A stretch of 50,575 nt of DNA from an uncultured Clostridia bacterium (GCA_947245485.1 CAMXOH010000003.1:1-50575), one strand, 5' to 3'. Counted from the first letter of the stretch, positions 37,901 to 47,216 are shown. Program-made: numbers and translations. The notes: a model not told the origin generated them from the letters alone.

Positions 37901-39187
37901 TCCTATGTTGATTACCTGCGCCGGAAGATAGCCGAACTTAATAAACAGAAAGCTACAATAAAGCTGACCGTAGAAGGCGAAGAACAGTTAGCCGTGCTTA
38001 ACGCCGCATTGTCAAAGGAAGAAGGCACGACGAAAAGCGTTTCAGCAGCTTTTAAGGAATCCTTTAAAAGCATAGGAAGCAGCATAGACCTTGTTTCCGG
38101 GGCATTTGACAGCGTTATAAGCGGAATAAAGAAAATGGGTGTTTCAATGGACGAAGAAACGGACGCTATTTTAGGGGACATCGGCGGAATGCTTGAAGGT
38201 GCAGGACAGTTCGCCGCAGGTTACGCAAGCATGAACCCGGTACAAATGGTTTCCGGTGCGGTAGGCTTCCTTTCTTCCGCCTTCGACCTATTCAACACCC
38301 GCGACCGGAAAGCCGAGAAGTCCATAAAGAGACACCAAGAAGCCGTTACCAAATTAGGCTATGCCTATAACGCATTGGAACACGCCGTAGATAGTGCTTT
38401 GGGCGAAACCGTTTATCAGAACCAAAATGCCATGATACAGAACCTGCGCGCCCAGCAGAACGAGATACAAGGCATGATAAATGATGAAATCAGCAAGAAG
38501 AAAACCGATTGGGGCAGAGTGGACGAATTTAGGGAGCAATACGCCGAAGCCGGAAGGCAGATAGAAGACCTAATAAAAGAGATTACCGAGAGCATTACGC
38601 AAACTTCGGCTACGGAATTGGCGGACGAATTGGCTAACGCGCTGGTAGAAGCCTTTGAAGGTGGGGAAAACGCGGCTAAGGCTTTCGGGGAAGTAGCAAA
38701 CGACGTGATAAAAAACGCCGTTGTAAATGCCTTAAAATTGCAGTTCTTGGAACAACCTTTACAGAAGGCTATAAAGCAGCTTCAAAAAGACATGGGGTTT
38801 GATGAAGAAGGAAACGGTTCTTTTAACGGATTGACGGAAACGGAGCAGGCGCGCTTCAAACAAGCCATACAAGCAGCCGGGGCGAACTTTGCCGCTGCTA
38901 TGGATATGTACAAAGACCTATTTGAACAGTTGGACGAAGACGACCCCAGCACGTTAAGCGGTGCAATAAAGGGCGCAAGCCAAGAAAGTATAGACCTTTT
39001 GGCTGGGCAAACGAACGCGGTACGGGTAAACCAAGTAACATCGCTCCAACTTTTGCGGCAACAGCTTACGCACCTTGCGAACATGGACACCACGTTAGGC
39101 GTGATAAGCGGGCGGCTGCTTACCATAATAAACAAGATTACCAACACCCCTACGGATGATTTACGTTCGCAGGGCATAACCGATTAA
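34988..39187 (+). CDS. Tail tape measure protein
   Basis: 1399 aa coiled-coil protein with hydrophobic segments. Confidence 0.9.
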   Translation: MNIQGGGLSFEISGSNDKLLSVLNESKKAIQNFSTAAISGGKGIDRAFENAAAAIEKGFADIDRIVDTNKASLAKLQEEYKRLSSEAAKAFSEARDADYRRYTEAAKNIQSEITLREKLINEAQASADQLLQEEKALKKQKEAAEKNVSTQISLRTQLRNVREELALLEANGQRGTEAFKKLQQEAGRLTDAIGDATTQARIFSHDNRGLQGMISGLSGVVGAFSAAQGAVALFAGENENLQKVMLKVQSLMSITIGLQQVANTINKDSAFMLTTVAKAKELLAAATNKLTIALGGSTIAAKALMATLTLGLSVAITVIIAALSKLQSKQAEAKKAQEEFNKKVSEAAGKPVAAYRALQTEWISLSGSLKEREKWVQNNADKFKELGFSVRDAKEAEELLVSNSSKFVEAMMLRAKAAATSELAIEKYKAVIEAQNKLDATPKAYVSKKGTYTDGYGVKRKGTVLEKSDTWKEAEETLEKAEAEYNKLINLQVNFTQQEKQILEQIGNQAGQIIAGSVEAAEKELARLQELYKKAGSDQERASLKKQIEAQQKEVNRISLSSGNGSKQNDPYLDMLTKRKEKYADYLKWVTSKDETLRKAANTEFATLLKEGTSYLDYLEKKRADIQAKATKTTTDLKNLSTLNNEIAKTTKEAVISDFDKKLQEELAACQTIGARLDLLEQRRKELSGDNSDVDNAKKDIIDDAKKDTVKQAKEETKQLLREYAGYLSDKLDFEESYAWKKQAITDKLAKATTSKDKQVAEAALAALEKKRAEYSKLTGNEQYDQLLQQYKTYQQQQTEIMKTYAAQRVEAEKQGNIAMIAQINAKEQAELSKLAASRLMASDSWNQLFSDLSTLTTNTINKLITDINSKKVSLSAQFNPADLKAINDQLEKAKDELHERNPFLALKDSLAELRAAMKADKLLESDDPFVKSLEERKKQYQAYTDTINSGDEILAGAAKEAFAELLSEGSSYVDYLRRKIAELNKQKATIKLTVEGEEQLAVLNAALSKEEGTTKSVSAAFKESFKSIGSSIDLVSGAFDSVISGIKKMGVSMDEETDAILGDIGGMLEGAGQFAAGYASMNPVQMVSGAVGFLSSAFDLFNTRDRKAEKSIKRHQEAVTKLGYAYNALEHAVDSALGETVYQNQNAMIQNLRAQQNEIQGMINDEISKKKTDWGRVDEFREQYAEAGRQIEDLIKEITESITQTSATELADELANALVEAFEGGENAAKAFGEVANDVIKNAVVNALKLQFLEQPLQKAIKQLQKDMGFDEEGNGSFNGLTETEQARFKQAIQAAGANFAAAMDMYKDLFEQLDEDDPSTLSGAIKGASQESIDLLAGQTNAVRVNQVTSLQLLRQQLTHLANMDTTLGVISGRLLTIINKITNTPTDDLRSQGITD

Positions 39188-39196
39188 CAACGGAAT

Positions 39197-39700
39197 ATGA
39201 GTTTTGAAGAATTGAAAAGGGCTTTAGCCGCCGAAGCGCAGGCTAAGGGCATTTGCTCGGAATGGTATAGCTTTATTCTTCGGGCGACATCAAAAGAAAG
39301 GCTTCTTACGCTTTTTGTGAAAGGGCTTGATTTTGTTTTTGACAACGATTTTCCCAGCGCGGAACTGCGTGCGGAGTTCAAAGGCTTGCATGAACATTAC
39401 GGTGTGTTCATCGACGAACCTTTCAGCGTTGCAGACATGCGCCGTATTGTAGCTTTCGGAACATCGGAAGGCGAAGCCCGGTTTTCGGGGTTCTGCGCGG
39501 CGCAAGTATGGGCGCGGGATGATACAAAGCTGGTTGTAGAGGTTGAAGATAACGCCTTTGTCTGCATTGACATAACCAGCCGGGCAAAAGTGGAGATAAC
39601 AGCAAGCGGGACGGCAAAGGTTACTGTCTTCCAACACGGCGGGGAGTGCATTAACCGGGCTTCCGGCAACGCGAATATAAAAGTAATTGATAAACGTTAG
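39197..39700 (+). CDS. Hypothetical tail-region protein
   Basis: 167 aa ORF. Confidence 0.6.
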   Translation: MSFEELKRALAAEAQAKGICSEWYSFILRATSKERLLTLFVKGLDFVFDNDFPSAELRAEFKGLHEHYGVFIDEPFSVADMRRIVAFGTSEGEARFSGFCAAQVWARDDTKLVVEVEDNAFVCIDITSRAKVEITASGTAKVTVFQHGGECINRASGNANIKVIDKR

Positions 39701-39705
39701 CAGTT

Positions 39706-40923
39706 ATGGCATTAGAACAGAATTTAATTTTAGACTTACCTTTCGACGAAGCGAATGGTTCTACCGTTGCATACGACTTTGCGCAGAACCGCCACGACGC
39801 AACCGTAGTAGATTGCAGTTTTGTAGCAGGTAAGCAGGGAAACTGCATAAATTTTGACGGCGAAGGATATGCAGACGTAAACTATAACGTTGTGCCCCTA
39901 TCCGGCAGTTTTACCATATTGGCATGGGTAAAAGCCAATAAATATCCGGACGGCTATACGGGCAAAAGAATAGGGTTGTTCTGCAATACCGACCAAGTGG
40001 AAGGCTACCGCACCTTTTGGATAGACGTAGAACCGGATAGCTGGGGCTTCTTCGCTATAAAGAAGTCCGGTAACAGAGTTTTGGTTTACTTAGACACGCA
40101 GTTAATAGAAACGATTGTACTTCCTTCCACGCTTACCGGGATAGCGTTAATACAAGACATTTACGGCATAAGTTACGGTTACGCCGATTTAGACAGCGTG
40201 AAGGTGTATAACGTCGTATTGAGAGACGCGGAAATAGGCGAAGAACTTAACTCCGTTGCACAGCTTGAATATTATTTGGATGGTAAGAACTTCCGCGATT
40301 TCGGAATACGCGTAGAAAGTTCTACGGGCGTTCTTGACCTTCCAAAACTGAAAACCCCGGCTTCCGTTGATTGGGCGGACTATCACGGGAAAGTTATAGA
40401 CCTTACCGAAAAGCGATACCAAGAACGCGAAATAACGCTTAATTGCTGGCTAAAGGCTTCTGGCAAAATGGATTTTGTAGAACGGGTTAATACCTTGTAT
40501 GACCGTTTCCGGCAGGACGGCACACAGCGTCTTATGATTTCCATACACCCAACTAAACCGCTTGTTTACGAGGTTTACTGCGAAGACGGGGTAGCCCCTT
40601 CCAAACGTTGGCACGATGATAAGATGATAGGTACTTTCTCCCTGAAGCTGAAAGAACCCGACCCGGTTAAGCGTGTCGTAAGACACCAGCGATTAAACAG
40701 CGGTTCGGCTTCGGTAAGCGTAGCTTTCAAATCGGATAAGATGGTTAATATCTATTGGGGCGATGGTACGGTAGATACAGACGTTTACGGGGATTGCACC
40801 GGAAAGAACGCCATTAGCCACACCTACACGGATAACGGAATTTATTACATAATTGTAGCCGGGGTAATTGAAGACATAACGGACTTTGAAACTAACGGTA
40901 TTGTAGTATGGAACAGATTATAA
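39706..40923 (+). CDS. Distal tail-like protein with N-terminal LamG/concanavalin-like domain
   Basis: LDLPFDEANGSTVAYDFAQNRHDATVVDCSFVAGKQGNCINFDGEGYADV...SGSFTILAWVKA is LamG-like; phage distal-tail position. Confidence 0.65.
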   Translation: MALEQNLILDLPFDEANGSTVAYDFAQNRHDATVVDCSFVAGKQGNCINFDGEGYADVNYNVVPLSGSFTILAWVKANKYPDGYTGKRIGLFCNTDQVEGYRTFWIDVEPDSWGFFAIKKSGNRVLVYLDTQLIETIVLPSTLTGIALIQDIYGISYGYADLDSVKVYNVVLRDAEIGEELNSVAQLEYYLDGKNFRDFGIRVESSTGVLDLPKLKTPASVDWADYHGKVIDLTEKRYQEREITLNCWLKASGKMDFVERVNTLYDRFRQDGTQRLMISIHPTKPLVYEVYCEDGVAPSKRWHDDKMIGTFSLKLKEPDPVKRVVRHQRLNSGSASVSVAFKSDKMVNIYWGDGTVDTDVYGDCTGKNAISHTYTDNGIYYIIVAGVIEDITDFETNGIVVWNRL

Positions 40924-43900
40924 TAAACCATGCCGACGGAAGCAAAACACCGTTATTCAGCAGGAAGAATATAAGCGCAGTAAGCAAGGCGACGCAAAAA
41001 ATCGCCTTGCTTTCCGAGGACGTGGTAAATATTACCATAACCACCGCTACGCCTTTGGATTTGATGATAGGCGATACCACGCTGATATACGGCAAAAAGT
41101 ACAAACTTAACCAGCTTCCGCAAATAACCAAGAACGGCGAAAGGAACTATACCTACGAACTGACCTTAGAAGGGGCGCAATATGACCTTATAGATGTTCA
41201 GTACCATTTGCCCGAAGATTGCTACGGCGATACGTTCTACTCGGATTTGGGCGGGCATTTGGAAGTATTGATGTGGAACATAAGCCGCGTATATCCGGGG
41301 CTTTGGAAGCTGGGGAACTATCCCAAAGATACGGAGTACACAAACTTTACAGCCACCGAAAAGAATTGTTTGGCGGCATTGCAGGAACACTGTACCAACT
41401 ACGGCGTAGAATTTGAGATAACCAGCGACGGGAAGACCAACACGCTCAACATAAAAGCCAAAGCGGGAATAACGCATACTTTCACGTTGAAGTACGGGCG
41501 CGGGCGTGGTCTGTACCAGCTTAGCCGTACCAACGTGAACAATTCCGGGATAACAAACCGCCTTTTCATTTACGGCGGAACGGAGAATTTAGGCAAGAAC
41601 TACGGGCATACAAAGCTATGCCTTCCCGGAACTACGCGCCTTACTTCCTATTTGGAAGATGCGGAATCAATAGCCGCCTACGGGATAAAGGAAAACGAGA
41701 AGAACTATACCAACATCAAACCGGGACGTATAGGCACGGTTACGGCATTGGGTACGGATAAGATTACCTTCATCGACAATACGATGTTTGACCTTAACGC
41801 GAAAGAAGCGGACGGGAAAACAACGAAGTATCTGATAGAAGGAACGAACGCAAAGATTAAGTTTGAAAGCGGGCAACTTGCAGGCTACGAGTTTGACCTG
41901 CACAGCTACGAGCATGGAACGCATAAGTTTGTAATAAACAAGTTCCAAGACGAAAACGGTACGGTATTCCCTTCCGAAACTTCCGGCGCGTTTCAGATAA
42001 GCGTAGGCGACAAATACAGCATTTTAGATATTCAGTTACCGCAGGAATACATAACGGAAGCCGAAAAGGATTTGAAGGAAGCCGGGACAAAGGATTTTGA
42101 AACCATGACACAGCCGCAAGTAAGTTACAAACTTGCACTAACCGAAGGCTTCTTTATTTCGCTTTGGGGCAAAGAAGTGGAAACCGAAATCCTGCACGTA
42201 GGCGATTTCATACCGATTGAGGACGAACAGATAGGCGTAAATAAGGCGGTAAGGATTACTCGCATAGAGCGCGATCTGCTAAAACGGCATAGCTACGACA
42301 TAACGTTAAGTGACACCGTAACGAAAAGCACTACCGTACGCGTTCTAAACGAAATAGAGGACTTGAACGAAGTTATTACCATAAACAAGCTGGCAGACCC
42401 CGCAAGGGCGCGCCGCCGTTGGCTGGCTACGCAGGAACTTCTAAACATGGTATTTGACCCCGAAGGCGACTATTACAGCGAGAAGATAAAGCCGCTTTCC
42501 ATTGAAACGCAGATGTTAAGCGTTGGGGCTAAAAGCACACAGTTCACACTGCAAAACATTACGTTCCAGCCGAACTATGGCGGCAACCCTAATAGCCTTT
42601 ACGTTTCTTCCGGTACATTGGTTCATTACGCGATAGAACCGGACGCATTGAAGTTGTGGGGGCTTTCTTCGGCAACATTTACTAACCTAACATCCGCTAC
42701 GGCGTATTACATCTACGCAAAATGTCCTAAAAACGGGGATAGTGGAACTATTGTACTATCCGCTACGGCTAAGACGGTAGAAGCGGAAGCGGGCTATTAC
42801 AATTTCCTTGTAGGGGTTCTTAATTCGGTTGTTACAGATACGAACGGGAAGAATCCCGGTAGACTTGTTTCATTGACTTACGGGAGCAGTACCATAAACG
42901 GGCGTTTCATCCGTACCGGAAGGATAGAGAGCAGCGGTGGCGGTAAATGCTACTTCGACCTCGACAACGACGAAATAGGCGGCGTTATTCACTTTGTAAG
43001 CAGCGACGGAACGACAAAGAACGTTTCAGACCTCGACCAGATAGCGAACGAAACAAAGAACTACATAAATAATACCCTGCCCGGTATTCTGAACGAAATA
43101 CAAGCGCAATTAGACGGGCAAATAGAGCAGTTCTTTGAAACATACGACCCGACGCTGACAAACGCGCCCGCGAAGGATTGGAACACAACCGCGCTGAAAG
43201 ATGAACATTTAGGCGACCTTTTCTATAACACTTCAACGTGTAAAGTTTTCCGTTTCGTAAAAAACGGTTCTACTTACAGTTGGCAGGAACTACAAGACAG
43301 CGAAGTAGCGCAAGCGTTGGCACTTGCTAACGACGCGTTAAAACTTGCCGGGACAAAACGGCGTATTTTCGTGGCACAACCTACAACGCCTTACGACGTG
43401 GGCGATTTATGGGTACAAGGCAGTACGGGCGACATCATGCGATGCAAGACCACCCGCACTTCCGGTTCTTATAATTCCGTAGATTGGGTAAAGGCTTCCA
43501 AATATACGGACGACACCGGGCTAACCAACTTTATAAACAACAACTTTACACCAACTGTAAACGACCTTACGGCACAGATAGACGGAAAAATAGAAAGCTG
43601 GTTCCAATCATCCGACCCGGCGACTAATTGGACGACTACGGCACTAAAGAAAGCGCACGTAGGCGATATGTGGTACAGTTCATCAACAAAGTTGTTGAAA
43701 CGCTATACCGTTTCCGGTTCTGCATATTCATGGACTACGATAGAAGACCAAAAGGCGATAGACGCATACACGGCAGCAAGCAAGGCACAGGACACAGCGG
43801 ACGGGAAAAGGCAGGTATTTGTAACCCAGCCCAAACCACCGTATGATATAGGCGACCTTTGGCTGACGGGTGGAAAAACAGACGGAATACTAAAACGTTG

Positions 43901-44933
43901 CATAACTAAACGTACTTCTGGTTCTTACGTCGCTAACGATTGGGTGGAAGCCGTTTATTACGATAACACCCAAACCACGATAGACGGTGGCATAGTAACA
44001 GCCGGAACGGTTCAGCTTGCAGGTAGCGACGCGAGTATAAAAGCAGGAATAACAGGGGAAGGCACAGCCGACACAAGCGTAAGGTTTTGGGCTGGCGCAA
44101 GCAAGGGAAACCGGGCTACCGCACCTTTCCGCGTACTGCAAGACGGTAGCTTTGTAGCTACGAAAGGAACTATAACGGGAACAATCAACGCAAACGCCGG
44201 AAGTATTGGCGGCTTTGCGATAGCAAGCGGACGAATAGGCGTAGCGGCTTCATCCGGCGACACAAGCGGAAGCGGTTTAGCATTGCTTAGCAGTTTTATA
44301 AAGTTCTCGGACTCTTACCGCTGGGCTTCCATTGGAACGAACGTATTACCAGCTTCTACCGGGTTGGTCGGCGTTGGACGTTTTACCAACAAGACACCAA
44401 ACAGCTACGGAACTAACTACGGGCTACTTATTGAAGCGTCCGGCGCGCTGGTTAATTTGGGTATAGTGAGCAAAGGCGCGATAGTTTGCGACAGCTACGT
44501 AGCGGATTACGGCATATCAAAACTTTTGCCTTCTGTAAATACCTGCCTTACGCCGGGCGACGCTACCAAGCCTACGTTATTCAAGTTAATGCCGCGCTTC
44601 ATTTATAGCAACAGCGGCATAGGGCTACCGCGTCGTGATTCCATTTGTACTGTGTTAGGCATTAGTAATTATACAGCCTTTGCCGTAAGGATTACTATTA
44701 TTTGTGATAGAACGAGCACGCAGACCGGGTACGTTTGCGGGCGTAATACATTCGTAAAGAACAGTTCCGGCGGCAACGCTATGGATAGCAACTACTACCC
44801 GTACCGTATGAACAACAACGCGGGAAACGAAACCGGAAAGTGGAACATGGCGGCGGGCGACATACGCGAGTTTCTTTTAGTTTGGGACGGAAGCAGCGGA
44901 TATTACGCCTATTTATTGAACATAAGAGAATAA
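40908..44933 (+). CDS. Large tail/baseplate-fibre protein
   Basis: 1341 aa, with ~150-aa internal repeats. Confidence 0.8.
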   Translation: MEQIIINHADGSKTPLFSRKNISAVSKATQKIALLSEDVVNITITTATPLDLMIGDTTLIYGKKYKLNQLPQITKNGERNYTYELTLEGAQYDLIDVQYHLPEDCYGDTFYSDLGGHLEVLMWNISRVYPGLWKLGNYPKDTEYTNFTATEKNCLAALQEHCTNYGVEFEITSDGKTNTLNIKAKAGITHTFTLKYGRGRGLYQLSRTNVNNSGITNRLFIYGGTENLGKNYGHTKLCLPGTTRLTSYLEDAESIAAYGIKENEKNYTNIKPGRIGTVTALGTDKITFIDNTMFDLNAKEADGKTTKYLIEGTNAKIKFESGQLAGYEFDLHSYEHGTHKFVINKFQDENGTVFPSETSGAFQISVGDKYSILDIQLPQEYITEAEKDLKEAGTKDFETMTQPQVSYKLALTEGFFISLWGKEVETEILHVGDFIPIEDEQIGVNKAVRITRIERDLLKRHSYDITLSDTVTKSTTVRVLNEIEDLNEVITINKLADPARARRRWLATQELLNMVFDPEGDYYSEKIKPLSIETQMLSVGAKSTQFTLQNITFQPNYGGNPNSLYVSSGTLVHYAIEPDALKLWGLSSATFTNLTSATAYYIYAKCPKNGDSGTIVLSATAKTVEAEAGYYNFLVGVLNSVVTDTNGKNPGRLVSLTYGSSTINGRFIRTGRIESSGGGKCYFDLDNDEIGGVIHFVSSDGTTKNVSDLDQIANETKNYINNTLPGILNEIQAQLDGQIEQFFETYDPTLTNAPAKDWNTTALKDEHLGDLFYNTSTCKVFRFVKNGSTYSWQELQDSEVAQALALANDALKLAGTKRRIFVAQPTTPYDVGDLWVQGSTGDIMRCKTTRTSGSYNSVDWVKASKYTDDTGLTNFINNNFTPTVNDLTAQIDGKIESWFQSSDPATNWTTTALKKAHVGDMWYSSSTKLLKRYTVSGSAYSWTTIEDQKAIDAYTAASKAQDTADGKRQVFVTQPKPPYDIGDLWLTGGKTDGILKRCITKRTSGSYVANDWVEAVYYDNTQTTIDGGIVTAGTVQLAGSDASIKAGITGEGTADTSVRFWAGASKGNRATAPFRVLQDGSFVATKGTITGTINANAGSIGGFAIASGRIGVAASSGDTSGSGLALLSSFIKFSDSYRWASIGTNVLPASTGLVGVGRFTNKTPNSYGTNYGLLIEASGALVNLGIVSKGAIVCDSYVADYGISKLLPSVNTCLTPGDATKPTLFKLMPRFIYSNSGIGLPRRDSICTVLGISNYTAFAVRITIICDRTSTQTGYVCGRNTFVKNSSGGNAMDSNYYPYRMNNNAGNETGKWNMAAGDIREFLLVWDGSSGYYAYLLNIRE

Positions 44934-44963
44934 GCCATGCATCACGGCGCAAGGCATTAAATA

Positions 44964-45011
44964 GAAGTGTTGTAACGCCGAATTTCACGGCTTCGGCTAA
45001 ACAAACACTTC
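44964..45011. terminator. Intercistronic stem-loop after the tail protein gene
   Basis: GAAGTGTT..AACACTTC with inner GCCGAA..TTCGGC. Confidence 0.4.
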
Positions 45012-45026
45012 ACGAGTATTTCACGA

Positions 45027-45060
45027 CGTATTAAACTAATACGATAAGAAAGTATTTTTG
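45027..45060 (+). promoter_or_regulatory. Promoter of the tail-tip/DGR operon: operator CGTATTAAACTAATACG plus TATTTTTG
   Basis: Operator 45027-45043; -7-like TATTTTTG 45053-45060. Confidence 0.6.
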
Positions 45061-45081
45061 TAACGACTTAAAATTAAGCGT

Positions 45082-45342
45082 ATGGAAAATAGAAACGGCG
45101 ATTTAGTGAGCGCGCAAATTTCGGTAGCCGGGAACGTGGACTTTTCCGGTGGCAACTTCCGAAAAGACACGCCTTTTTGCTTAAAAAACGATGGCGAAGC
45201 GGCGGTAGTATTGGAAGTAAACCTTTGGGGAATGCCCGAAGGCGAATTTATAAGCACGCGCTTTGAAACGGGATGGAACCCCGAAATTATCAGAGAGATA
45301 AAAGAAACGAGTTCAGTAACCGCCCTGATTTGGGGCTATTAA
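45082..45342 (+). CDS. Hypothetical protein
   Basis: 86 aa ORF in the tail-tip operon. Confidence 0.6.
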   Translation: MENRNGDLVSAQISVAGNVDFSGGNFRKDTPFCLKNDGEAAVVLEVNLWGMPEGEFISTRFETGWNPEIIREIKETSSVTALIWGY

Positions 45343-45353
45343 AAATTATAACT

Positions 45354-46688
45354 ATGGGTTTAATTATTGCAGCGGGCAACACAAAGCCCGCGTTTCCTTA
45401 TGATTACTATTACGGCGTAAAGATTAATATAAACGTGGCAGATACCGCGTTAGAACGCGTAGGAAGACCGGAACTACATGTTTCGCTCCCGGTTCAATCC
45501 CTTATGCGCCGTTGTTTGCTTAACGATGCCGGGCAGGTTGTTACCTACCTTCATCAAACCGACAGTACGAAGACGGACACCGGGGCAGCGGCAGACCTTA
45601 CCGGAGCTTCCGGCATGGTAATGGTAGAAATACCGAAGCACTACCGTAAGTTTGAATTTGACGGTACTACGTTTACCTGCCTTATTTCGCAATACCAGCT
45701 ACCGGGCTTTATCGAAGTACCGAAAATGTACCGGAGCGCATACGAAGCCACGATAGACCGAACTTTATCGGCTACTCCCAAACTTGCCAGCGTGGTAAAT
45801 ACTACGGCTGCTTTCCGGGGCGGCAACAATAATACGGCATGGGACGGAACTTATAGAACCCTATTAGGTCGCCCGGCTACCGCCACATCGCTAACCAACT
45901 TCCGAAAATACGCACGAAACAGAGGTGCAGTAGGATTGAACGGCGCGGGCTGGAACTGCGATTTATACGCGGCACAAAACGCGACCTATTGGCTTTATGT
46001 GGTTGAATACGCCAACCTTAACTGCCAGCTTGATTTTAACGCGCAGCCTACAAGCGAAGGCTACAAGCAGGGCGGATTAAGTGCGGGCGTTACGACGCTT
46101 AACAGTACGAAGTGGAACACATTCAATAGCTACTACCCGTTTGTCCCCTGCGGTACTACAAATTCATTAGGCAACGCTTCGGGCGTAGTTGAATTTACCA
46201 TGCCGGACGAATACGATACGGGCGTAGTAGTTAAAGTAAAAGTACCTTCATACCGGGGAATAGAAAACCCGTTCGGGCATATTTGGAGTTGGACGGACGG
46301 ATGCAAATGCGCTATTGAATCGGATGCGGACGGCGGCGTAAGTTCTTTCTATACTTGCGACAACCCAGCAACCTACCAAGATACCAACTATGACAATTAC
46401 GTAAAACGCGGCGAACTTCCACGTAAGGAAGGTTATGTTAAGCGCATGATGATAGGCGAATACGGGGAAAATATGCCTACGGAAGTGGGCGCAGGTTCTA
46501 CTACCTACTTTGCCGACTACTTCTATACCAACATACCAGCCAGCGGCGTAGCACAAAGGGGTGTCTTGTTCGGCGGTTCTGCGCATAGCGGCGCGTATGC
46601 CGGGCTTTCGTACGCGTATACGAATCACGCGGCTACGACTACGGCTGCGCCTATCGGCTCTCGGCTTTGCTTTATCCCCGCCGCGTAA
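45354..46688 (+). CDS. DGR target protein 3, receptor-binding-type protein with C-type-lectin-like C-terminus
   Basis: ATG at 45354; C-terminal VR3 FGGSAHSGAYAGLSYAYTNHAATTTAAPIGSRLCFIPAA. Confidence 0.9.
   Translation: MGLIIAAGNTKPAFPYDYYYGVKININVADTALERVGRPELHVSLPVQSLMRRCLLNDAGQVVTYLHQTDSTKTDTGAAADLTGASGMVMVEIPKHYRKFEFDGTTFTCLISQYQLPGFIEVPKMYRSAYEATIDRTLSATPKLASVVNTTAAFRGGNNNTAWDGTYRTLLGRPATATSLTNFRKYARNRGAVGLNGAGWNCDLYAAQNATYWLYVVEYANLNCQLDFNAQPTSEGYKQGGLSAGVTTLNSTKWNTFNSYYPFVPCGTTNSLGNASGVVEFTMPDEYDTGVVVKVKVPSYRGIENPFGHIWSWTDGCKCAIESDADGGVSSFYTCDNPATYQDTNYDNYVKRGELPRKEGYVKRMMIGEYGENMPTEVGAGSTTYFADYFYTNIPASGVAQRGVLFGGSAHSGAYAGLSYAYTNHAATTTAAPIGSRLCFIPAA
46559..46671 (+). repeat. DGR variable repeat VR3
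   Basis: Aligned ungapped to TR 47104-47216 (offset 545): 14 substitutions, all at TR adenines, plus the IMH. Confidence 0.96.
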
Positions 46689-46731
46689 CACGTCACGAAA
46701 CGGAATGTTTAACAATTAAAAATACAAGAAA

Positions 46732-47076
46732 ATGACTTCAAACAATAATAGCACAGATGATGGTAGCCTTTCGTTCTTGAACATTCAACCGGACGAAGCG
46801 AACAAACATTTTAACTGCCCGGAAACCACCCAGCAGAAACTAATCAATTTGCAGTTTTGGTTAATTGATTTTATCGAAGACGTGAAAACGAAATTCGGTG
46901 CGAACCGTTTCCTCGTGAAAATAAAGTTCAAGAAGGACGACCCCGAAAGCGAAGCAAAGAAGTTCTTTACAAATTCCAGCGAAATAAAATACATTTTGCA
47001 GGAAATAAAGAAGCGTAACGCCTTCCCGCGAAAGGTAACTATGCGGGCTTCGGGAACGCGCTATTATTTTGAGTAG
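46732..47076 (+). CDS. Small protein between target and TR; candidate DGR accessory protein
   Basis: 114 aa, Lys-rich, in the usual accessory-gene position; no recognisable Avd signature. Confidence 0.65.
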   Translation: MTSNNNSTDDGSLSFLNIQPDEANKHFNCPETTQQKLINLQFWLIDFIEDVKTKFGANRFLVKIKFKKDDPESEAKKFFTNSSEIKYILQEIKKRNAFPRKVTMRASGTRYYFE

Positions 47077-47103
47077 GAAGATTTTCACGGTTGTTTGTCC
47101 TTC

Positions 47104-47216
47104 GGGTGTCTTGTTCGGCGGTAATGCGAATAACAGCGCGAATGCCGGGCTTTCGTACGCGAATACGAATAACACGGCTACGAATACGAATGCGAATATC
47201 GGCTCTCAGCTATACT
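47104..47216 (+). repeat. DGR template repeat (TR)
   Basis: AAY/ACG-rich; source-like for VR1-3; ends with IMH*-like GGCTCTCAGCTATACT; immediately upstream of RT. Confidence 0.96.

Noticed and set aside
46732-47076. Calling the small DGR-locus ORF a definite Avd
   Set aside because: Position fits but sequence does not show a recognisable Avd pattern; left as candidate accessory protein.
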